From positions 2,938,001 through 3,002,000 of the forward strand of contig JAJNNQ010000004.1 of assembly GCA_027886175.1 (NCBI GenBank): a stretch of DNA of 64,000 nucleotides. The letters run 5' to 3'. The number at the start of each line of letters is the position of its first letter. Within the stretch, counting starts at the first letter, position 1. Source of the DNA: Phylloscopus collybita. Its lineage: Eukaryota > Chordata > Aves > Passeriformes > Phylloscopidae. The position numbers and the translations under genes are program-made. The notes beneath the pieces are model-generated. The model saw only the letters and a program-made list of their open reading frames with translations. It was not told the origin of the DNA and made no database searches. Positions 36,869-47,110 of the stretch are shown here, piece by piece.

Positions 36869-39800
36869 TTAAAAAGTCCCAACATGTAGCTATGAGCACA
36901 GAAGGTACTGGACTGCAAGTCTAGTCTAGTCATGTAAAGAAGTTTTTGAGTATCATCTAGAGATTTGCAGCATTTCCAGCTGCACGTATAAGGGAAGTTG
37001 AAATTCATGTTCTTGTTAGCCTTTGCTAACATTACGAACGGTCTAACAGTAGCATTGTGAAATATCAATTTTTTTTGGTGTACTTTCTGCTGCTTCCTTA
37101 TCAGTCAGTTTCAAAACCTCTTACAATGAAGCAATTCTCTGAATCTGAGATGTTAACACTAATGTTTGTCTTTTTGCTGCCCTTGATGAAAAATTAATGA
37201 ACCATGAATGAATCAACAGTTCTGCCCTGTTTATGCTTTTTTCCTTTTCATGCTTGGATGCCAAGATGCATTTACTGAAACATGGGAACAGTTGCTTTTT
37301 GACTTTTGAGATAAATTCATCCAGGAAAACTTCCAACAGGGATCCTCATTCTTGGACCTCTGAATCTTGCAGATCTTAAGCAGACAAGAATTACCACAGC
37401 CCTTTGGTGAAAGACAGCCCAGGGCAGTTCATAGTTCTCGTAATGTGCCAAACATCGTTTGTTGCTCATTTCTATTTATTGCCCCACCAGCTGATTGAGT
37501 AATTCAGAACACCATTAGCAGGCTCTCCCCTTAAGCAAAGAGGCAACAGACAGTGTGCACTTGGCATTCCTGAGCTGTTCCTTTGGAAAAGTTGCTGGAG
37601 GGAGCAGAGGATAAATATTGAACCCAAGATACAACTTAACACCTCTGTTGTGAAGGTCAGCAATTGGATCACTTCCGTTTTGTTGGAGAAGGAATGAGGG
37701 GGTAGCAATAAAGACATTTATTGCCCTTCCCATTCCACTTGACTTGAACAACTTGCTGTAGCAGAAATTACCCAGAAGCAGCTCCCCAAATGCATCCAAG
37801 CTCCTGCTGCACCCCAGGACCACTGCATAACAAGCCTGGAACTTGGCATTGTGAAGCAATCTGCTTTCTTCATTGATGTAACACAGAACAGTGTTCCACC
37901 TGGGCTGTGCGCATCCTGCCTCAGCTGCTCTCGACACATGCACAGAAGGGCGCTGAAGCACACCGGCCCTCAGGGGGCCAGCGGCTGCCTGCACGTATCC
38001 AGCTCCTGGATTAGTGCCTCACAAGAGACAGATGCTTGTTCCCACTGACAAGATGAGCTCCATTGCTTAGGGGAACATGAAGCTCAGTGCATTAAACAAT
38101 GGTCCAGGTAAGCCTGGATGATAATGGTGCCTTTCAATATGTTTCTGGTAGCTGTCCAAGAACGTTACCAATAAGGAAGTCTCTGTACTAGCCAAATGAA
38201 TTTCTGTGCAGCTATCATCTCCTAGTTTGTTGAGAGAAGCACCCTTATGTTCTATCCAGGACAACAAACCATATTTCTAAGCAACAGTTTCACAAAGAGC
38301 TGTATCAGAATTTCTTTCTGATTTAGAGCAAAAGATGAATCAGAAAGCAGAGTATTTTGGTTTTCAACCTTCCAGTCTCATTTTGGTGGTAGTAATTTTT
38401 TCAGTTCTAGCAATTTTGAGTGCTCAGGTCAGGAGGATATGCTACTGGAATTACCATAATTTTTGATTACATATCAAAAGGTTTTGGACAGATTAAGTAG
38501 TTTTCAACACTTACATTTGCATTTCCTATTTTCCTATGAGTCTAATTTAGTCAATCTGCATACACCAGTAGCTTCTGTGTCGTTCAAGAAATGGTAAATA
38601 TTCCAAAATGCAAGGAAATAGAAATTTCTTAGTGGCTCTTTCCTCTCCAGTGAAAATATGATCTTCTTTTGGTAGGACTTTTCCATGTTTCTAGGAGCCA
38701 CTGGACCTAGACACAGCAAGATCAACCTCTACCCAGATACACCACTGAAAATCCCTTGTATGGGCGTACATTTTAATCATGAATGGATGGCAGATGGATA
38801 GACCTTGAGACTGTACATACCGCATCCAAAATCCATGACTGTCTGATTGCCTGGAACTTTCTTTTTTGTAGCACAACTTTGTGCTGTTGCCTCCCTCATT
38901 TGTGAGGAAATGCCAGAATTTGAACTTTGGCAAATAAGGCCTCATCGGCACTATGTGTCAAATTCCTTATATGACCTCTACAGAAATTGGTGGCACTCAG
39001 TAATTTGTAGGACAGCTCTACTTAATCTCCCTAAATTTAATAATTTAAATGCCTGGAGACATCACTGAGTATTTTTGTGAGATGAGCTTTCATTTAAAAT
39101 GTAGAACCTGGGAGAAAAAGCAAATTCTGAAAGAACCTTCTCTAAACCTAAGTATTAGGTTTCCAAAAATATAAACCCTGGAAAATAATCCTTTTAGATA
39201 GTATAGGTATTCTTCCATTCTCAAATCTTAATATAAAACCAATGAATGCTTTGGAACGTTTAGTCCTCTGAACCCATTAAGAGGATCATGATAAGCTTTC
39301 TCTCCTCCCACACTTCACTTTATCCTCTGCTAACAATGGTCACAGAAGAGACAAACTGGTAAGGATGCTTGAGGTATTTAGTAGGTGTTTAAATCCTACC
39401 TGCTGAAGTGAAACAAATGATTCATTTGCAAAGACCATGAAATGAACTTCCCCATCAGAGAGACCTGTGCCAGAAGTAATCCATAAGTGAAACCCTGGGA
39501 ACATCTGCTATATTGTATTGCTATGTACTTGACTTTTCCGTGTTCTGGTGATGAGTCAGTATGTGTTTTTCACTAGAAGTGTTTCCTACCACACTTTCCC
39601 TCCAAAGCTTAAGGTGGTCTTCCAGATATCTAAAATTCCACAACCAAAGTAGCGGTAAACTGTAATGTCATCTCCACTCCTGCCTCAAGGTAAATTCACT
39701 GAAGTTTAAGGCATTTGGGTCTGAAAAGGGAATCTGAAAACAGGACAGCAGGACTTCCTTCTGTAAAGGAAATACACCTAAGTGAGTCCTATGGCTTCTT

Positions 39801-42384
39801 AGATGACTTGAGCTTCAATTACAGACTATCTAGACTATCAGGGAGACATAGCCATAAATTTCAACTGAACTTCACCATGGTGCCTGAACATGGGGTAGAA
39901 AGTACTCAGCACACCTGGCCAATAGAAAGTGAGGCAGTTACTTGAATCATATTTTTAGAAGACCGATTTGAGGATTTCACTCTTCAAAAGCTATGCAGGG
40001 AAAGAATTTCAGAACTGGTATTGTAAGAACGAGAACACAGTGCACTCAGAATTTCGGATTTCTTCTAGTTATTTTGTTTGGGCAGAGCCTCCTTTGGGGC
40101 AGGAAACACTGTATGCTGAATGGTTGCAACAGGTGATTGAAGCTTTTCTTCCAGCACTTCATTAGCCTGTGGATTTCCTCAAGTCCATCTGTTCTCTGCA
40201 AAACTGTTATTGTATATGAGCTGTTGCTGATTCTGGAACATACACCAAGCCCTAGTCTCATGCCATTAACTACTGAGAAATAATTAAGAAATTTTAAAAC
40301 TAGACAGTGATCATAACAAATTTCAATCTTATCCCTATACATTTTAGTTGGAAATATGTGCTTGTATTAAGGAGAGGTAACTCTAGCACATGTGTAGAGT
40401 GTCATCATACAAAATGAACAGATTTTTACCAGAAGAATTTATCAAAAGTATTTGAACATCTTGTAACTGAGAAATACCTCACTTATGGAAACAGACTCAA
40501 CTTCACAGTAAAACCTGGTATTTTATACCATAGTTCCACTTGCACCAGTTGTTAAGACTCTGAAAAGCATGTTTTTGTCATGAAAATGGTAATTAAATAT
40601 TAGTTTCAGTTGTACTATTAGACATCCGCCTAAGACAATAAAGAATATGAAATGAAGAGCATTAGGCTTTTCTTATAGGATATGCTGTGCTTTAAAACTT
40701 ATTTTATTGACCCTAAAGTTACAAGATCAATTACTGACATTTTCTTGAGGATCAATCTTGGATTAAATGGCAAAATGAAGAAAAGGTTTTCATATGTACT
40801 ATATCCAAAAGCAGAAACAGATTGCCATTCTCATGTGAACATTCAGAAACCTTTTCTGATTATTAAACAGTATGACTGAAATATATCTAAGTTATACCAG
40901 CCGCTATAGCGCTTTTTGGTGAACCAAAGAAGTCCTACAGTGAAACCAAACTTTGAGTAAAATCTGTACTACTTTAATACAGTTTCCCCTCTAACACAAT
41001 TTTCCCCGTTTTTAGATTCATATATATTCTGTCTGTCAATTACAATGCAAAGTATAAGTAAGATTTAAGCAAGGATGTTGGAGTGTGAAAATAATTCATG
41101 TGAATTGCTAATAGGCTGGTGGGAATAAATTTTTCCACATGAAGGCAAATCCTGTCTCATCAAAGACAGCAGACTTGATTTTCCACCTTGACTAGCCACT
41201 ATTACCTGCAGAAGGGACACGAAAGCTGAGATCAGTCTGCTACTAAATCAGTTCTTCACTGTGACCAAAACAGTAGTATTGAGCCTATTCCTCCCTCCTT
41301 TGAACAGATGTGAGTAAAGCTAGAAGCAAATTAAAACAACAAGCCATAGCGCAAAAAGATGTCATTACTTCAGGTAGGCAAAATGGAGATTTGATGGCAC
41401 ATATGTGTTTCCCTTCCATTCTCCCTGGTTTTGCTACTTAAGGCAGAAGCCTTGCAGTAATCACCCTTCAGTGACATGAATTGATCAGGTTTGCATTCAC
41501 CTTGACAATCCTGTGATGGAGAATGGGAAATAAAGGGACAGTATGAGTCCTCTCAGGTAACCTAAGCTCTAATGCTTCCCACACCAGCCTATTTTCAATT
41601 TTGGCACAGTATAGTTTATACACTCTAACATTATTGCTCAGAAGATAGAATGATGATTCAGGTTTACTAAAAACAGCTTCACAATACAGCAATCATGCCT
41701 GTGAAGCTTCATCTCATATCCTGTATTTATAAGTTTCTTCTCACTGAGAAATAAATTTGTGTGGTGTTTCATGTTTTATCAGAAAAGTTAGTCACCAGAT
41801 ACCTGAAACACTGATATACCATCTTTAATAAAACATGGCTTGTTTGGTCAATTTGCCTGCCAATTTCTTTTCCTGCTTTTAAAAACACATATAATACCAT
41901 AGGTGACCTCCCTTAATACTGCTATCCATACAAATCACAAATAACTGAGAAATAATATGCCACTGCTGTATCCTGTCATGCCAGAAGATCAAGATTACTT
42001 TGAAGATTATTTAGAGTAGGTGTTACATATCGCTTGTGCCCAGATCCACTGAAGTCAATGAAACAACGCCTACTGGCTTCTGTGGGAGTCTGACTTGGAC
42101 ATTATTCTGGCAATCTGTCCACCACTAAATTAAACTATTCCAGGGGATAAAAGCCCAGATGAAGAAAAGTAGAAATTTGGGAACTAAAACTGAGCTGCAA
42201 ATAAATATTCTAATTCAATGGCATCCTGAAAAGACTTAAATAAAACACAAACACACTTTCACAGGCATGTACACACACATACATACAAAAAAAAGTTATG
42301 ACTTTAACAATCTTAAAAATCCATAGTCTAAAATTGTTTACATTTAAACAATTGAGTATAATAGGTAGCTTTCTTGACTTCCCA

Positions 42385-42390
42385 TTTATT
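42385..42390 (-). promoter_or_regulatory. Candidate distal poly(A) signal AATAAA
   Basis: A canonical AATAAA on the minus strand about 2.6 kb past the TMEM271 stop. It would give a longer 3' UTR if used. A chance occurrence is equally possible. Confidence 0.18.
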
Positions 42391-43786
42391 TCCCTGAGCA
42401 CTGATCTTTGGAACATCTGGAGTTTCAGAATTGTCTAGTTCATAATTCCTAAAATAATTATCTTAAGTAAAATGCTGTCTTTTTATGACAAAAAAATCAA
42501 TTCCTTAAGTAAAACTAGGATACAACTTCCACAAACTACAATGTGTGTAGCCAATTTTTAAAAAACCAACAACTATTATTACTCATCTGCATCTGTATTT
42601 AGGCACCTAGCTGGTTCGTCTGTTTTTCAAAATCACTCTGCAGTCTAGCAGTTCCCATTTAATTCAGTATCAGGTGCTATGCTGTCTCATAAACTCATCC
42701 AATTGGAGACCTACATAAGAATTTAGCCTCCCTGCTTTAGTTACTCATTTTGCAAAATCCCGTTTGTATGAGCAATAAGGTATGCTATGAAATTGCATAC
42801 TGCCTAAATCAATATTATAGGCAAAGATTACAGGACTTCTCACTTTCCCATAAGGGGTTAAGAAGATGCATCTGCAGAGAGGCAGCATAAAACCAATATT
42901 CGGTACTAAAATGGGACTTAGCTAGGGCATATGTTTTAGACTGGCATTCCACACCAAGAAATCTGCTGGCCAAAAGGAGTTCTATTTTAAATTTCTGCTA
43001 TACAGAACTACTTGCAAATTGGCAACTGCTGCTTTTCACTCTCTTCTCTAGATTAGAGCTTTAATTGTGAGCTTCACTGACATCAGTTTTCAACTTTAAG
43101 ACTTTTCAGGCATTCTGCATTTTAGATTATACAAAGTGTGCAAGTCAAAACATTTTAGAAAACAACAGTGCAGAGATATTTGAATATTTTAGAATCAAAT
43201 CTCTCTCTCCAGTTCTAAGGCTGCAAATTACGTCAGCCTCTCTGCAGCTAAAAAGTTCAAAATAATTTTCCATGAACCACAGAAATAGACTCTAACTTTG
43301 CATACTCTTAACTCTCTCTCCGCTCTGTCTCCCCTCCTCTTCCACCTTCTCCCCACGCCCCCCAACCCCTGGGTAGCTGATGTACTGGTATTATGCAGCA
43401 GGCTCCAAGCACAGGATTAACAAAAAGGTTATTTTGTAATACTTGGTTTCAATATGCCTTAACTGGAGGAGGGGGTTTTGAACCAAAAGCAACCAGGAGA
43501 GTTGCTTTTTGGTTCTTTGTGCAACATGAAATCTAGTCTTTGTCTGTTCTCAAATGATGTTTAATCATTTATAAAATATGCTGCATCTGATTCCCTTTAA
43601 TTAGCACTTTTTAAATACTATCTGGTACTGGCATTCCACAGTAGAATCCAAAGGAGAATTTAGCATTTTTTCTCTTTGCAGGAACCCTTTTTAATACCTC
43701 AAAGTTCACGAAGAGTTAACAGCATTAGATCCCATCACTTTCCCCCCTCCCCCTTTTCAGAAATTAGACTGGCCTTTCTTTAAATA

Positions 43787-43818
43787 AACAAACCAAACCA
43801 AACCAAACCAAACCAACA
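43787..43818. repeat. (AAACC)n microsatellite
   Basis: About five to six perfect pentamer units downstream of TMEM271. Confidence 0.9.
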
Positions 43819-43977
43819 AAAATCCTTGCTTTAAAATAGGAGTATAAATATTGTTTTGAAAACACATTTGGAAGATGTCTTCCAGGATGGTTTATATATA
43901 TATATTTATCCTTTAAAACTGTGACTACTGCACCAGTTAAGGCTGTTTACAATATATATATATTTTTCAAATAAAAC

Positions 43978-43983
43978 TTTTAA
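43978..43983 (-). promoter_or_regulatory. Candidate poly(A) signal ATTAAA for TMEM271
   Basis: The plus-strand TTTAAT reads ATTAAA on the minus strand, about 1.0 kb past the TMEM271 stop. It would imply a 3' UTR of about 1 kb. Such hexamers are common in AT-rich DNA, so this is only a candidate. Confidence 0.2.
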
Positions 43984-44996
43984 TATTCAAGCTTACCAGA
44001 TTGATGAATTGTAACAGGTAAAATGGATCTCTTTACAAGGTAAACCATGTAGTTGTACAAAATAGAATTATACCCTTCACCTGTGCAAAACAAAAAGAAA
44101 TCCTGCCTTGCATTAAAAACACAGAACCTGTTTACAAAAAGGAATGTGTACTACATTTGGACTTCCTTTTTAACTGCCATATCCTAGCAACATCTCAGTT
44201 ATTTTAGTAAAGGAACTAATCATCAATTTTAAACTGCAGTGAATTTACCAAACATTTTCACTATAGACTTCTGAAAGCTTTTACAGTAAGAAGTTATCAA
44301 CAAAAGCAGGCACGTTAGTGTACAAAAACGTTGTTGATTTTTTTCCTGTTTCTTTGTCAAAGTGCAGGTTTTTTTTTTTCTCAATGTGCATCTTACAAGA
44401 CCAACGAATGTTTTAACTCACTAAATCTTAAAACAGAACTCAATTCTCCCAAGGAGTAGTGTAAACGTTAAAGATCCCCAATACACCTCTAGTAAACGTG
44501 ACACAAATGTCTCTGCGTTGTTTAGAAATTTAGCTCTTTTGAGAGGTAAAGAAGCTTCATGACACCTTTTCCTTACACTGGCTGGTTATCATAAATGGGT
44601 AACTCTGGACTGCTAAAGCTGGAGACTGATGAATCACTTGAAGGGAATTAAACTTGGCTACAGAGGAGGAGAGGCGACGGGAGGAACCAACCCTTAGGCG
44701 CTTCTTGCGCAGCCTTCGGAAAATTCAGCCGCCGGCGGACGAAGGGTCGGTGTGGGGGAGGGAAGAGGGGGAGGAAGGGGAGAGCAGGGACGGAGGGAGG
44801 AGAAGCTTCCGCAGAGCCAGAGGCACGGCGGCACGCCGCCCGTGTCCCGCTGCGCCCGCGGCGGCGGGCCCATCCCGTCGGTGGTGCGAGAACTGTCCCC
44901 GGGCCCCGCGGCTGCGAAGTGCTGGCGGGCCCGCTCCCGGCTGTCACGGCGATCCGGGGGCCGGGCGGGGAGCCGGGCGTCCCGGCGGCAGTCGCG

Positions 44997-46082
44997 CTAA
45001 GTGCCGTGTGGGCAGGGCTCCCCGGGGTAGATCTCCTCGTAGGCGGGGGGCTGCTCGCTGGGCAGAGGGTAGCAGTAGGGGTAGGAGGCGTTGAGCTCGG
45101 GGTCCATGGGCGAGTAGCCGGGCAGCTCGACGGAGGGATGTCCGCCGCAGTGTACCTCCACGCCGGCCTCGTCGAAGACGTGGAAGACGCCCACGTTGAT
45201 GTAGGAGACGGCCTGGAAGGGGCAATCCCCGGGGCTGAGCTCGGGCTCGCCGCCGGAGAAGAGGGAGCCCTGGCTGTGGCGCGGCGCCCGCCGCCCGCCG
45301 CCGCCGCCCCTCCGCCGCCGCCGCCGCCCGCCCGCCGCCGCCGCCGCCGGGGCCGCTCGCCGCCGCCGCCGCCTTCGTCCGCGCTGCTGCGCGGCCTTGT
45401 AGTTCTTGACAAGAAGCAGGTTGAGCAGGCCCAGGAGGCACTCCAGCGCGTTGAAAACGGTGGAGAGCACCAAGCCTTGCTGGTAGTCCCGCAGCTTCTG
45501 GCAGCGGAGCGCCGCGGCTGTGCCGTCGGGGGCTGCGGGTCCGCTCCGCGGGCGGGCCGCACCGCCGGGCTGCAGCAGGCAATAGTGCGAGTACTTCCTC
45601 TCCACCAGCGACACGGTGTCGCCGTCGATGACGGCGCCAGCGAAGGCGCTCAGCACGCCCAGCATGAACACCAGCACCCCCAGAAGCAGGAAGTTCTGCC
45701 GCCCCCCGGGCGACGCCTTCTCCACCGGCCCCGACGGTGCGGCCGCCGCCTCCGCCCCGCCGGGGCCGCCGCTCGCCGGGTCCGGGTCCCCGGCCGGGGC
45801 CAAAGCAGAGGCCGGTGCTGGGGCCGGTGCCGGAGCCGGCGCCACGGGCGCCTCGTCGGGCGGGCGACAGCAGAGCAGCGCAGCGGCGAGCAGCGAGAGG
45901 CCGGCGGCCAGCAGCAGCCCCGAGTAGAAGGCGCCGGCGGCGGTGCCCAGGCGGAAGGGCTCGCCCTTGAGCTCGGAGCCCAGCGAGAAGCACTTGAGGC
46001 CCACGGCGGCGGCGCTGAGGGCGCAGGCGAGCAGGAGGCAGCTGGAGAGCGCGGCGCAGGCTCCCCGCACGCTCCACTTCAT
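44997..46082 (-). CDS. TMEM271: TMEM271-like four-pass membrane protein, single exon
   Basis: This is an intact 361-residue frame with no intron, starting at the methionine of MKWSVRGACA. An in-frame upstream ATG at 46295 would add 71 residues of Ala/Pro/Arg-rich low-complexity sequence. I prefer the inner start because it has A at -3, leads directly into a hydrophobic segment, and matches the N-terminus I recall for TMEM271. Visible layout: hydrophobic segments at about 8-29, 46-72, 130-152 and 203-226; an Ala/Pro-rich linker at 74-128; the motif GAVIDGDTVSLVERKYSHYC at 149-168; an arginine-rich stretch at 234-268; a tail rich in Pro and Tyr with LPGY (320-323) and PPAY (345-348). PPAY fits the PPxY class bound by WW domains such as those of NEDD4-type ligases. 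The four-pass plan with a PPxY tail resembles the TMEM255 family, but that kinship is my inference. Molecular function is not known to me. It lies wholly inside a CpG island, and no neighbouring gene is visible. Confidence 0.82.
   Translation of the reverse strand: MKWSVRGACAALSSCLLLACALSAAAVGLKCFSLGSELKGEPFRLGTAAGAFYSGLLLAAGLSLLAAALLCCRPPDEAPVAPAPAPAPAPASALAPAGDPDPASGGPGGAEAAAAPSGPVEKASPGGRQNFLLLGVLVFMLGVLSAFAGAVIDGDTVSLVERKYSHYCLLQPGGAARPRSGPAAPDGTAAALRCQKLRDYQQGLVLSTVFNALECLLGLLNLLLVKNYKAAQQRGRRRRRRRAAPAAAAAGGRRRRRRGGGGGRRAPRHSQGSLFSGGEPELSPGDCPFQAVSYINVGVFHVFDEAGVEVHCGGHPSVELPGYSPMDPELNASYPYCYPLPSEQPPAYEEIYPGEPCPHGT
45279..45383 (-). repeat. GCC/CGC triplet-rich tract coding for poly-Arg/Gly/Ala
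   Basis: Plus-strand runs of GCC/CGC triplets read on the minus strand as alternating Arg, Gly and Ala runs (residues about 234-268 of the TMEM271 protein). The tract follows the fourth hydrophobic segment, so by the positive-inside rule it should be cytoplasmic. Pure-triplet stretches like this tend to vary in length. Confidence 0.85.
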
Positions 46083-46670
46083 CCTCCGCGCCGCCGCCGC
46101 CGCCGCCGCCCCGCCGTCCGCCTCATCCTCCTCCCGCGGCCCCCCCCGGCCCCGCGGCGGCGGCGGCGCGGCGCGGCGCGGCCATGCGAGCGCGGCGCTC
46201 CCCGACGGGGCGGCTGCGCTCCGCTCCGCTCCGCACGGCAGGCAGCTGCCGGCCGCAGTGAGCCGGGCGCGGCGAGCGCGCAACGCTCCCCCCACCGCCT
46301 CCCGGTCGCCGCCGCCTCCTCGTCCCCGCCCGCCCTCTCTTATCGCGGCGGCTGCGGGGAGGCGATTAATTATGGATGGGAGCCGCGGCAGGCGGGGGGA
46401 CGGAGGGGGCGGCCCACCGGGCCGTCGCGGGTGGCAGGGGCAGAGTGCGACCCCCGCCGAGGCCGGGGGCGGCGAAGCTGCCCAGCCCGCCCTCCCACCC
46501 GCGTGGTGCGGGGGGGCCGCACGTCTCCCTCCGACCGGCCCCGCAGCGCGGAGCGCGGCTCGGGACGCGCGGCTCGGGCAGGGGATGGTGGGGGTTTGAA
46601 CACCCCCGCGGGTTCTGTTGCCGGGGGCCGGTGCTCATCTCCGTGTTCCTTTCTTCTCTGCCTCTCTTAA

Positions 46671-46713
46671 TTTTTATTTATTTATTTATTTATTTATTAG
46701 CTCTTTATTTATT
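46671..46713. repeat. (TTTA)n microsatellite in CpG island
   Basis: A run of about seven TTTA units (46671-46699) is followed by a short second run (46703-46713). It interrupts the GC-rich sequence upstream of TMEM271. It could be the decayed tail of a retroelement, but no element body is visible. Confidence 0.9.
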
Positions 46714-46788
46714 AGCTCTTGCGCTCGTCAGGAGGCCGGCGAACCGCCGTGCCTCGCTGTGACCGCGTTGCGGTGTCGCTCTGATGCA

Positions 46789-46807
46789 GCGAGCGAGCGA
46801 GCGAGCG
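46789..46807. repeat. (GCGA)n microsatellite
   Basis: About 4.5 perfect GCGA units lie in the upstream half of the CpG island. Confidence 0.85.
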
Positions 46808-47110
46808 GACCGAGCCCCTCGCGCCGCGCTGCCCGGCGCAGGTCTCCCGTGCCGCGGGGGCGGCGGTCCCCAGCAGCCCTCTTTGTTTCGTACACCGCCG
46901 GGGAACCCTTGTGGGATTGCACCCCGTGGGCAGCGGGGCTCGAGGGACGAATGGCCACACCGGCACCCTCGGGACGCCACGTCCGGGAGCGCCTGCAACG
47001 CCGGGGCTGGGAGCCGGTTTGGGGGTGGTGCCGTCACTTGCCCAGGTAGAGAGTGGCCCGGCGACGTCTGGGGGAGCACCTGCAGTGGCCTTGTGAAGGA
47101 GAGGTTGGAA

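Larger units (their letters stand above)
36011..44640. other. Repeat-poor non-coding flank 3' of TMEM271
   Basis: About 8.6 kb is AT-leaning and lacks any CR1 or LTR fragment that I recognise; only simple repeats are present. It lies downstream of the TMEM271 stop on the minus strand and may hold its 3' UTR. Candidate minus-strand poly(A) signals are an ATTAAA (43978-43983) and an AATAAA (42385-42390), neither verified. No convincing open frame occurs here. The frames near 36.4-37.0 kb come from the dinucleotide repeat. Confidence 0.5.
44690..47110. promoter_or_regulatory. CpG island covering TMEM271 and its promoter
   Basis: Composition changes abruptly from AT-leaning sequence to very GC-rich, CpG-dense sequence near 44690 and declines after about 47110. 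The island covers the whole TMEM271 coding region and about 1 kb upstream of its start. The upstream part (46083-46600) is dominated by GCC/CGG runs and GC-box-like strings, and I see no convincing TATA box, as is usual for CpG-island promoters. It also holds an ATTAATTAT core (46365-46373), a possible homeodomain-type site. The transcription start cannot be fixed from sequence alone. Because the island extends well beyond the gene, it could also drive a transcript on the plus strand. Confidence 0.8.

Noticed and set aside
36339..37068. Minus-strand frames of 103-186 codons with Cys-Val runs
   Set aside because: They are opened by the CA microsatellite and a poly-T run, with no domain.
44648..46077. 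Two other long minus-strand frames (377 and 304 codons) over the same region
   Set aside because: These are shifted-frame shadows of TMEM271 with Arg/Ala/Ser/Pro-rich translations.
44919..46670. 583-codon plus-strand frame across the CpG island
   Set aside because: It is antisense to TMEM271. GC-rich sequence lacks stop codons, and the translation is low-complexity Arg/Ala/Gly/Pro with no domain. The minus-strand frame has clear membrane segments and conserved motifs.
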